Source of the DNA: Phytobacter palmae
GTDB taxonomy: Bacteria; Pseudomonadota; Gammaproteobacteria; Enterobacterales; Enterobacteriaceae
Direction of reading: 5' to 3'
NCBI GenBank assembly: GCA_900112785.1
Contig: FONB01000009.1
Span: 185,257-249,256, forward strand
Length of the DNA: 64,000 nucleotides
Part shown: positions 56,680 through 64,000 of the stretch, piece after piece
Layout of the letters: every line of letters begins with the position of its first letter
Position numbering within the stretch: the stretch's first letter is position 1
Notes under the pieces: generated by a model
Databases searched by the model: none
Told to the model about the DNA's origin: nothing
The model's input: the letters and a program-made list of their open reading frames with translations, nothing else
Translations under genes and position numbers: made by a program

Positions 56680-58221
56680 ATGTCTGTAAAAAATGAGAAT
56701 GCGACTGGTGGCGAAAGCGTGGTGCTTGAGCGTCCTGCTGCGGGCGGGGTTTATGCGTCTCTGTTTGAAAAAATCAACCTGAACCCGGTTTCTGAGCTGA
56801 GTGCGCTGGATATCTGGCAGGACGCGCAGGCGATGTCGGATGCGACTGCGGATGAGCGATTAACGGCCGGCATGCAGGTATTCCTGGAGTGTCTGACAAA
56901 ATCGGGGTCAAAAGTTGAAAAACTCGACAAAAATCTGATTGACCACCATATCGCTGAGCTGGACTACCAGATTAGCCGTCAGCTGGATGCGGTAATGCAT
57001 AGTGAAGAATTCCAGGCGGTGGAGAGTCTGTGGCGCGGTGTGAAATCGCTGGTCGACAAAACGGATTTCCGTCAGAACGTGAAGGTTGAGTTGCTGGATA
57101 TGTCAAAAGAAGACCTGCGTCAGGACTTCGAAGACAGCCCGGAAATCATCCAGAGCGGACTGTATAAACACACATATATTGATGAGTACGACACCCCGGG
57201 TGGAGAGCCCATTGCTGCGCTGATTTCCGCTTACGAATTTGATGCGTCGGCGCAGGATGTAGCCCTGCTGCGCAATATTTCAAAAGTGTCTGCTGCAGCG
57301 CATATGCCATTTATCGGCTCTGCCGGCCCGAAATTCTTCCTGAAGGATTCGATGGAGGAAGTGGCGGCTATCAAAGATATCGGTAACTACTTTGACCGTG
57401 CCGAGTACATCAAGTGGAAATCCTTCCGTGAGACGGATGATGCCCGCTATATCGGCCTGGTGATGCCACGTGTGCTGGGTCGACTGCCGTATGGCCCGGA
57501 CACCGTGCCGGTCCGCAGCTTCAACTACGTCGAAGAGGTCAAAGGCCCGGACCACGACAAATACCTGTGGAGCAACGCCTCGTTTGCCTTTGCATCCAAC
57601 ATGGTACGCAGCTTCATTAACAACGGCTGGTGTGTACAAATCCGGGGCCCGCAGGCCGGTGGTGCCGTCCAGGACCTGCCTATTCATCTGTACGATCTGG
57701 GCACCGGCAATCAGGTGAAAATCCCGTCGGAAGTGATGATCCCGGAAACCCGCGAATTCGAATTCGCCAACCTCGGCTTCATCCCGCTGTCGTACTACAA
57801 AAACCGCGACTATGCCTGCTTCTTCTCGGCGAACTCTACCCAGAAGCCGGCGCTGTATGACACTGCCGATGCGACCGCCAACAGCCGCATCAACGCCCGT
57901 CTGCCGTACATCTTCCTGCTGTCGCGTATCGCCCACTACCTGAAACTCATCCAGCGCGAGAACATCGGCACCACCAAGGACCGCCGTCTGCTGGAGCTGG
58001 AGCTCAACACCTGGGTGCGCAGTCTGGTGACCGAAATGACCGATCCGGGCGACGAGCTGCAGGCATCTCACCCGCTGCGCGACGCGAAAGTAGTGGTGGA
58101 AGACATCGAAGACAACCCGGGCTTCTTCCGCGTGAAGCTGTATGCCATCCCGCACTTCCAGGTGGAAGGGATGGACGTCAATCTGTCGCTGGTTTCCCAG
58201 ATGCCTAAAGCAAAAGCATAA
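56680..58221 (+). CDS. tssC: TssC, large sheath subunit of the type VI secretion system
   Basis: The protein has 513 residues from ATG 56680 (AAGGAAG at 6-7 bases; ATG 56674 is too close). Family features include VESLWRGVKSLVDKTDF, AHMPFIGSAGPKFF, LWSNASFAFASNMVRSF and the C-terminal LSLVSQMPK. It forms the sheath around the Hcp tube with TssB. GC is higher than that of the leader region. Confidence 0.96.
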   Translation: MSVKNENATGGESVVLERPAAGGVYASLFEKINLNPVSELSALDIWQDAQAMSDATADERLTAGMQVFLECLTKSGSKVEKLDKNLIDHHIAELDYQISRQLDAVMHSEEFQAVESLWRGVKSLVDKTDFRQNVKVELLDMSKEDLRQDFEDSPEIIQSGLYKHTYIDEYDTPGGEPIAALISAYEFDASAQDVALLRNISKVSAAAHMPFIGSAGPKFFLKDSMEEVAAIKDIGNYFDRAEYIKWKSFRETDDARYIGLVMPRVLGRLPYGPDTVPVRSFNYVEEVKGPDHDKYLWSNASFAFASNMVRSFINNGWCVQIRGPQAGGAVQDLPIHLYDLGTGNQVKIPSEVMIPETREFEFANLGFIPLSYYKNRDYACFFSANSTQKPALYDTADATANSRINARLPYIFLLSRIAHYLKLIQRENIGTTKDRRLLELELNTWVRSLVTEMTDPGDELQASHPLRDAKVVVEDIEDNPGFFRVKLYAIPHFQVEGMDVNLSLVSQMPKAKA

Positions 58222-58233
58222 GGCAGGGCAGGG

Positions 58234-59571
58234 ATGAAAATTTATCGTCCACTTTGGGAGGATGGGGCCGCTCTGGCCCCGCAACAATTCCAGCAGCAGG
58301 CTCGCTGGAATGAACACGTTGCCGACATGGTCGCCCGGATGGGGGTTTCTCATCCCTGGGGCGTGGTGGCGGCAGAATTTGACGATGCAGCACTGGCGCT
58401 CTCGCGCCTGAACGCCACCCGTCTGGTCGTACGTTTCCAGGATGGCACGATTGTTGATACGGATCTGGCGGATAATATTCCGCCGGTCTGTGATTTGTCT
58501 GCCGCAAACGGCTCTGAGGCTGTTGAGGTGGTTGCCGCACTGCCGCTGCTGAGCGCCAGCGGTGGCAACCTTGATAACGGCCAGGACAGTGAGCGCCCGC
58601 GTCGCTGGAAAGCGGAGCGTGTGGTGGTGCAGGAACTGGCCGGCCATGAAAGCGGGGAGCTTGCGATCCTGCGTCATGCGCTGACCCTGCGTCTGTCCAG
58701 CCAGGAAAACGTAGCATACCTGACCTGTCCGGTGGCCCGTCTGGTGCGTAATGCACAGGGGCAGTGGAGCCGGGACCCGGCCTTTATCCCGCCAATGCTG
58801 TCTGCTGCTGCCAGTCCGTGGCTTGCCACCGAACTGGGTGACCTGCTGGTCCGTCTGCAGGCCCGTCGCCGTCGCCTGATGGCCATGCGCCGGGAAAGCA
58901 ATGAGCGGATGGCCGACTTTGCGGTCGCGGATGTCTCCCTGTTCTGGCTGCTCAATGCCCTGAACAGCGCCGAGCCGGTGCTGACGGAACTGCTTCAGAC
59001 GCCTGAGCGTCACCCGGAACTGCTGTACCGCGAACTGACCCGTCTGGCCGGCAGCCTGCTGACTTTCTCACTTGAGCACGACGCCGGCGATATTCCTGCT
59101 TACCAGCACGATGCACCGGAGCGGGTATTCCCGCCGCTGCTGGCACTGCTCGATAAGCTGCTGGAAGCGAGCCTGCCGTCACGGGTGGTGAGTATCCACC
59201 TGGAGCATCAGGATCAGATCTGGAAAGGTGCCCTGCACGATGCGCGCCTGCGCGAAGGAGCGGATTTCTACCTCTCCGTACGTTCCTCCATGCCGAACTA
59301 TGAGCTTCAGACGAAATTCCCGCAGCTGTGTAAAGCGGGCAGCTTTGAAGATGTGTCGGATGTGGTGAATGTGGCTCTGAGCGGGATGGTTATCAAGCCG
59401 CTGACCCATGTGCCGGCCGCTATCCCGTTACGCCTTGAGAACCAGTATTTCTCGCTGGATCTGAGTAGTGAGGCAGCGCGGGCGATGCTGGAAGCGGGAA
59501 GCTGCACCTTCTATACCCCGCGCTCACTGGGGGATGTGAAACTTGAACTCTTTGCGGTGCTGCGCACATGA
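58234..59571 (+). CDS. tssK: TssK, baseplate component of the type VI secretion system
   Basis: The protein has 445 residues. The start MKIYRPLWEDGAALAPQQFQQQARW is characteristic of TssK, which links the baseplate to the TssLM membrane complex. It begins 12 bases after tssC and overlaps tssL by four bases. Confidence 0.95.
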   Translation: MKIYRPLWEDGAALAPQQFQQQARWNEHVADMVARMGVSHPWGVVAAEFDDAALALSRLNATRLVVRFQDGTIVDTDLADNIPPVCDLSAANGSEAVEVVAALPLLSASGGNLDNGQDSERPRRWKAERVVVQELAGHESGELAILRHALTLRLSSQENVAYLTCPVARLVRNAQGQWSRDPAFIPPMLSAAASPWLATELGDLLVRLQARRRRLMAMRRESNERMADFAVADVSLFWLLNALNSAEPVLTELLQTPERHPELLYRELTRLAGSLLTFSLEHDAGDIPAYQHDAPERVFPPLLALLDKLLEASLPSRVVSIHLEHQDQIWKGALHDARLREGADFYLSVRSSMPNYELQTKFPQLCKAGSFEDVSDVVNVALSGMVIKPLTHVPAAIPLRLENQYFSLDLSSEAARAMLEAGSCTFYTPRSLGDVKLELFAVLRT

Positions 59572-60221
59572 ATACATCAGAAATAAGTCAAATTGAGCGT
59601 ATTTTCTACCCCGGCTGGCTGATGGCCAGCCAGCTGCGGGGCGGACAGGAGGTTCGTGACGGGGATGGTCTCTATCGTCGGGCCTGCCGTCTGGTGCAGG
59701 AGGCAAAAGCGGCGCTCACGGAGGCAGGTTACAGCGACATCAGCTGTGACCATATGGTGTATGCCCTGTGTGCACTGCTTGATGAGAGCGTGATGAACCG
59801 GGGAACCACCGATGATGGTTATCTGACCTGGCGGCGTGACCCGCTGCAGGCACACTTCTTTGGCACCCTCAATGCCGGCGAAGATCTGTGGGAGCGGATC
59901 CGCAACCTTCTGAAAGAAACTGCTCCTGACGCCGCTGTCCTGACCTGCATGTACCGGGCCCTGCAGCTGGGGTTTGTGGGGCAATATCGTGCCCAGGATG
60001 ATGAGCGTCGGGAAGATATTGTTCGCGCGCTTGCGGAACGGGTACCGGCCTTTACGCTGGCACAGGACGCCCCCATTGTTGCCCGGGCATCACGCCTGCG
60101 CAGCGGCCGTCGCGGGTACTGGCTGAGCTGGGTTGTGGCCGCTGTCGCCCTGGTGGCGCTCTGGTTCTTCCTTTCGTCTTCGCTTACCGAACTGGTAAGC
60201 CAGACCGTCAGGCCGGGGTAA
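59568..60221 (+). CDS. tssL: TssL (DotU-type) membrane-complex protein
   Basis: The protein has 217 residues: a cytoplasmic helical domain (YALCALLDESVM, WRRDPLQAHFFGTLNAGEDLW) and one C-terminal membrane helix (WVVAAVALVALWFFL). It has no OmpA-like peptidoglycan domain; the next gene supplies one. ATGA overlap with tssK shows translational coupling. Confidence 0.94.
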   Translation: MNTSEISQIERIFYPGWLMASQLRGGQEVRDGDGLYRRACRLVQEAKAALTEAGYSDISCDHMVYALCALLDESVMNRGTTDDGYLTWRRDPLQAHFFGTLNAGEDLWERIRNLLKETAPDAAVLTCMYRALQLGFVGQYRAQDDERREDIVRALAERVPAFTLAQDAPIVARASRLRSGRRGYWLSWVVAAVALVALWFFLSSSLTELVSQTVRPG

Positions 60222-60224
60222 GCG

Positions 60225-61913
60225 ATGCGGGATGCGTACCGAAGTCTGTTAACTGCCCTGGGTGTTGTACTGGCGCTGTGGCTCATCCTGGGATTCTGGC
60301 CACTGTCCTCGGGCAGCCGTGTGGCACTCAGCCTGCTGGTTGTTCTGGTGTCCGGGGGGATGCTCTGGCGTCAGCGCAGGGCTTCTCAGGCGCGGACGAC
60401 CGCTGTCCGGGATATTGTGGATGAAAACCTGCCGCCGGAAGATTTTCAGGGTGCGGTGATCCTTGTTTGTGGCGACAACAGCCCACTGTTTGTGTCCGGC
60501 TCCCGTCACCGGGAAACCCGACAGGGCTGGTATCTGTGGGTGAAGGATGCGGAGCAGTTGCCACTCCTGGCACAACACCTGAGCCTGGTGCATCCGGCTC
60601 AGGTGTCGCAAATCTCCGTCATGCTGGCGGTGGTACCTGAACAGCACACCTCCGGCGATGATTTTACCCAGCATTTTCGGGGCTGGCAGCGTGCTGTCGT
60701 CCGGTGCCGTGCGGCATTTGGCACTATCCCACCGCTGTGGACTGTGACCTGGGTATCGCCTCCTGTGGCCTGCGCGGAAGCTGAACCCGTCTGGTTTACC
60801 ACAGTCAGCCCGCGAAGCGGCATTCAGATGTATCAGCCCGGTCAGGGCAATGTGTCACTGACGGAGTGGACCCGGGAGAGTGGATCTGACGGGCGTCTTT
60901 CGCGTCTGAGTCAGGGGCTGTGGCTGGACAGCCTGCTTGCCTGGCAGAACAGCGCAGTCAATGACCTGCTGTCGGTGCGTCAGGGCGAACTGCCGGTGAT
61001 GAAGCCTTGTGTACAGGGCATGTGCATGGTGCCGGTGAACGGTATCGAGGGCAATCTCTGGCAGCAGCACATCACTACCGTGACGGCGCTGCCACCAGAT
61101 ACCGTTGTGACCACCGAACCACTACCGTTACCTGAACTGCTGCTGCCGGCGCTGCCGCGCCGACGGGGCGTCAGCCGCAGAATGATGTTCTGGCGTTACG
61201 CCGGGTTACTGGGTGGGATTTTCCTGGCACTTGCCATGCTGGCGTCCTGGATGAACAACCAGCGTCTCATTCGTAATGTTGGCGATCACCTTGCGTTATA
61301 TCACCAGCTGACGGGCAAGCCTTTTGCCCCGAAACTGCGCGCACAGCAGCGCCTCAGAGCCGATGGCGCATTGCTGGACGACTGGGCGCGTCGCGGGGAG
61401 CCACTGCGTTATCGCCTGGGGCTGTATCAGGGGTTGCGCCTGGTACCGCCTGTTGAGGCCGCCGTCAGCGACTGGGCACCGCCGCCCCCGCCACCTCCGC
61501 CTGGATCGCAGCCGAAACCGGTATCAAAAATTGTCCGCCTCGACAGTATGTCGCTGTTCGATTCGGGCAGGTTCGACCTTAAGCCTGTCTCCACCAAACT
61601 GTTGGTGAACTCTCTGGTCGGCATCAAGGCGAAACCCGGCTGGCTGATTGTCGTGTCCGGGCACACCGATAACACCGGCAATCCGCAACTGAACCAGACA
61701 CTGTCCCTGAAACGTGCCGAAGCGGTACGCGACTGGATGCGTGACACCGGCGACGTGCCGGAAAGCTGTTTTGCGGTGCAGGGCTATGGCGAGAGCCGTC
61801 CGATCGCAACCAATGACACCCCGGATGGGCGCGCGCTCAACCGCCGTGTCGAAATCAGTCTGGTACCGCAGGCCAGTGCCTGCCAGATACAGGGAGTGAA
61901 GAAGCATGAGTGA
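60225..61913 (+). CDS. T6SS OmpA-domain membrane protein
   Basis: The protein has 562 residues. Two N-terminal membrane helices (~7-45) and another at ~325-345 (YAGLLGGIFLALAMLASW) surround a domain that recalls the N-terminal part of TssM/IcmF. A Pro-rich linker (eight Pro, ~425) precedes a C-terminal OmpA/MotB peptidoglycan-binding domain (~436-556) with SGHTDNTGNPQLN and GESRPIATNDTPDGRALNRRVEI. It probably anchors the secretion apparatus to the cell wall and complements the short TssL. It overlaps the effector gene by eight bases. Confidence 0.85.
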   Translation: MRDAYRSLLTALGVVLALWLILGFWPLSSGSRVALSLLVVLVSGGMLWRQRRASQARTTAVRDIVDENLPPEDFQGAVILVCGDNSPLFVSGSRHRETRQGWYLWVKDAEQLPLLAQHLSLVHPAQVSQISVMLAVVPEQHTSGDDFTQHFRGWQRAVVRCRAAFGTIPPLWTVTWVSPPVACAEAEPVWFTTVSPRSGIQMYQPGQGNVSLTEWTRESGSDGRLSRLSQGLWLDSLLAWQNSAVNDLLSVRQGELPVMKPCVQGMCMVPVNGIEGNLWQQHITTVTALPPDTVVTTEPLPLPELLLPALPRRRGVSRRMMFWRYAGLLGGIFLALAMLASWMNNQRLIRNVGDHLALYHQLTGKPFAPKLRAQQRLRADGALLDDWARRGEPLRYRLGLYQGLRLVPPVEAAVSDWAPPPPPPPPGSQPKPVSKIVRLDSMSLFDSGRFDLKPVSTKLLVNSLVGIKAKPGWLIVVSGHTDNTGNPQLNQTLSLKRAEAVRDWMRDTGDVPESCFAVQGYGESRPIATNDTPDGRALNRRVEISLVPQASACQIQGVKKHE

Positions 61914-63489
61914 TTACCATGCATGGGAAGCCAGTGAGTGCGAGCATTTCACTGATGTTAATATTTCCGAGAAAACAGTTGTCTGCAAACGAAAACCCGT
62001 TCCGGGGATAACCATCACGATCGGGATGTTTTTTGATGGTACAGGGAATAATGCGTTTAATACCCAGAATCGCATCCTGGAGTCCTGCTCTCATCTTGAC
62101 GTTGGAATGAAGCCAGAAGACGCTGAAGCCTGTGCTAAAAAACTGGGAAAAAAAATTGATAATGCAGGGAGTTATATTGGCTATTATTCAAATATTCACT
62201 GGCTCAATACACTTTATGCTACCAATGATGAAGTAATTGAAGGGCAATCAGATTATCAACGCGCTATCTATGTACAGGGGATCGGTACCGATAAGGGGAA
62301 TAGTGATAGCACGATAAGTATGGGGACGGGCGGTTGGTTTTATGGTGTGGTTGATAAATCTGATGAAGGCGTTGGTCTAATTGCTGAACAGATTTCACAA
62401 TTTCTGGCTCTTAACCAGGGGATAAATTTTGCAATCGAAAAAATTCAGTTCGATGTTTTTGGATTTAGTCGCGGAGCGGCAGCAGCTCGCCACTTTGTTA
62501 ACCGTGTAAGAAACAACGATAAAGCCATACAGCAGGCCATAACGAAAGGGCTTGGTGGTCGAAATCAGCATGGGAAACCTGCAGGTGAAACCCGCTTTCT
62601 GGGGTTATTTGATACCGTGTGCGCAGTAGGTACAGTCAGTAATCTCTTTGATGTTCATAGTGGAGTGAACCCCGGCGTTGAGCTGGACCTGCCTCCAGAT
62701 ATTGCACAGAAAGTCTTTCAGATTACGGCAATGCATGAGTGCCGCTACAACTTTAGCCTGAACAGCATTAAGGAATCGTGGCCGGAACTGGCTCTGCCGG
62801 GAGCACATTCCGATATCGGCGGTGGCTATAATCCGAAGGAAAAGGAATATCTTTTTCTGACCCAGCCCCAAAATGAAACTGTCAGTGAGAGTATCCCTCC
62901 TGAAGTGACCGATATCTACCGGCGTTCAGCGGCTGAAATACCTGACTTAAAGAGCCTGCCAGCGTTAAGTGCGATAATTCCGAATGGTGAAGTAAAAACA
63001 GAAACCTGGTACGACTATCTTGTTAACGAGGATAAAAAACGTGGTGGCATCACACAAAAGCGTGTTGGGGCGGCAGTCACTATTGAGAGGGTAGTAACTA
63101 ACGACTGGAGCAAAGTTAGTTTACGGGTGATGCTGGATGCGGCTCAAGAAGCTGGAGGGATTTTTGAGGCTTATGACCCTTTATCACCAGATATGAAACT
63201 TCCTCCTGAGCTTGAGCCGTTGTGTCAAAAAGCAATTGACCAGGGAAAGACTGTAAGAGGTGGTGGTGTGCCGACGCCTTTTATCTCACCGGAATTACAT
63301 TTGATTGGCAAATATATTCATTGCTCCGCTCACTGGAATCCTGTGGTTGTAAAAGATGTCTGGTTGGACGGGAATAAAGTGAAAACCATCTACGGGGCAG
63401 TGAAATCATCCGATTTGTTTTTTTATATCAATCGCCCAAATCCGGGGTGGCTTCGAGCTGTCTGGAATATGCAGGGAGGTAAATCATGA
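61906..63489 (+). CDS. tle1: Tle1-like T6SS phospholipase effector (DUF2235)
   Basis: The protein has 527 residues with the DUF2235 fold: GMFFDGTGNNAFN near the N-terminus, the GxSxG nucleophile elbow GFSRGAAAA (Ser188), LFDTVCAVG as the likely acid region and GAHSDIGGGY with a likely catalytic histidine. Tle1 effectors are delivered by type VI secretion and degrade membrane phospholipids of rivals. GC is lower than in the structural genes, consistent with an exchangeable cargo cassette. It overlaps the upstream gene by 8 bases and the downstream lipoprotein gene by 4. Confidence 0.88.
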   Translation: MSDYHAWEASECEHFTDVNISEKTVVCKRKPVPGITITIGMFFDGTGNNAFNTQNRILESCSHLDVGMKPEDAEACAKKLGKKIDNAGSYIGYYSNIHWLNTLYATNDEVIEGQSDYQRAIYVQGIGTDKGNSDSTISMGTGGWFYGVVDKSDEGVGLIAEQISQFLALNQGINFAIEKIQFDVFGFSRGAAAARHFVNRVRNNDKAIQQAITKGLGGRNQHGKPAGETRFLGLFDTVCAVGTVSNLFDVHSGVNPGVELDLPPDIAQKVFQITAMHECRYNFSLNSIKESWPELALPGAHSDIGGGYNPKEKEYLFLTQPQNETVSESIPPEVTDIYRRSAAEIPDLKSLPALSAIIPNGEVKTETWYDYLVNEDKKRGGITQKRVGAAVTIERVVTNDWSKVSLRVMLDAAQEAGGIFEAYDPLSPDMKLPPELEPLCQKAIDQGKTVRGGGVPTPFISPELHLIGKYIHCSAHWNPVVVKDVWLDGNKVKTIYGAVKSSDLFFYINRPNPGWLRAVWNMQGGKS

Positions 63490-64000
63490 AATCAATCGCC
63501 AGAATAATTTCGATCTTATTTCTTTTGGGCTCTGTTAATGCCTGTGCTAGTGAGCAAACTAACAGTATCAAAACTCCCTGGGACAAGTGGTTCTTTGCTT
63601 TTACTACCCCAAAAGCTTTACCGGCACAGGTTACATTGTTAAAACTGTTGGATGTTGATGGTTATGCATCGACATATCGGACTATCGATCAGCCACAAGG
63701 GATCAGTGTAGGTAAATGGAGTGAACGTAACTCTGCGGGGAACACCCAGTTTAATAAAGCCGACAGGTTGCCACAGATAATGATATTTTGTTGGGACTCA
63801 ATCATTGATAAAAAGGTTTATCAGTCCACTTTATTCTTTACTCAGGATACTTGGAATAAGATGACAACCTCTTATCCTGATGTCTTAGAACCTGGGAAAA
63901 ATGCATATCGGCAAACGATGTTAATAGGATTAGCGCCGGAAGGAAAAGTACGGGTCTGGTTGAGACAATATGGCCATTCGGATATCCCATTAAATGATAC
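63486..64000 (+). CDS. DUF2931-type lipoprotein, probable Tle1 immunity protein (3' truncated by window)
   Basis: The frame is open from ATG 63486 to the window end (171 codons). A lipoprotein signal is seen: KSIARIISILFLLGSVNAC, with Cys20 after Ala. The mature part contains TPWDKWFFAFTTPKALPAQV, LPQIMIFCWDS and GLAPEGKVRVWLRQYG, features of DUF2931 proteins, which often pair with Tle1 effectors. As a periplasmic lipoprotein it would protect the cell from its own Tle1. The ATGA overlap with the effector gene supports this. Confidence 0.8.
   Translation, partial: MKSIARIISILFLLGSVNACASEQTNSIKTPWDKWFFAFTTPKALPAQVTLLKLLDVDGYASTYRTIDQPQGISVGKWSERNSAGNTQFNKADRLPQIMIFCWDSIIDKKVYQSTLFFTQDTWNKMTTSYPDVLEPGKNAYRQTMLIGLAPEGKVRVWLRQYGHSDIPLND

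Noticed and set aside
57280..59013. 577-codon minus-strand frame
   Set aside because: Antisense of tssC and tssK, both certain genes on the plus strand.

Overview
The window comes from a Gram-negative enteric bacterium (order Enterobacterales). It carries an enterobacterial cspA-type cold-shock leader, a YmcF-like protein, a LamB-type porin, type VI secretion genes and E. coli-like regulatory sites. A Kosakonia/Enterobacter-type genome is my best guess, but I cannot fix the genus from this sequence.

Layout. (1) 1-1965: the end of a methyltransferase gene, a winged-helix protein and a small hypothetical. (2) 1966-8006: an envelope-polymer-like cluster. A MurF-like ligase/dead carboxypeptidase/CapA fusion and a secreted alpha/beta hydrolase lie divergent to a helical-barrel carbohydrate-enzyme-like protein. 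(3) 8062-21063: a complete Lap biofilm system. It has the periplasmic protease LapG, the degenerate GGDEF-EAL receptor LapD, a retention-module adhesin whose stalk is 810 residues of Asp-Ala/Asp-Ser dipeptides, and its type I secretion system (T1SS: TolC-like protein, ABC transporter, HlyD-like adaptor). (4) 21511-22808: a hypothetical gene and a gene-poor gap with a large hairpin. (5) 22809-38332: a second T1SS, a 2650-residue cadherin/propeller adhesin and, overlapping its stop codon, a TPR-sulfotransferase. This suggests that a secreted adhesin is sulfated, a layout that recalls the RaxST/RaxABC system of Xanthomonas. (6) 38498-50376: a divergent mannan/glucomannan utilisation locus. The minus strand encodes lactose/cellobiose-type PTS IIB-IIC-IIA, a Mak-like ROK sugar kinase and a LacI-type regulator. 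The plus strand encodes a second IIC, a LamB-like porin, a secreted GH5 mannanase, a GH1 6-phospho-glycosidase and ManA. The gene set parallels the Bacillus subtilis gmu operon. Two perfect 18-bp palindromes sharing the core GGAAAGCGCTTTCC and two CRP-like sites mark its promoters. (7) 50450-55316: a chemoreceptor with a sigma-28-like promoter, small proteins, and a cold-shock operon with a 158-nt cspA-like leader and an ATT-initiated YmcF-like protein. (8) 56142-64000: the start of a type VI secretion cluster (tssB, tssC, tssK, tssL, an OmpA-domain protein), a Tle1-like phospholipase effector and a lipoprotein that is probably its immunity protein and runs off the window.

Working together: LapD and LapG should control retention of the Asp-rich adhesin. 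The second adhesin shows no clear LapG site and may be anchored or modified differently. In the mannan locus, GH5 would cut mannan outside the inner membrane, the porin would admit oligosaccharides, the PTS would import and phosphorylate them, GH1 would split them, and the kinase plus ManA would deliver fructose-6-phosphate.
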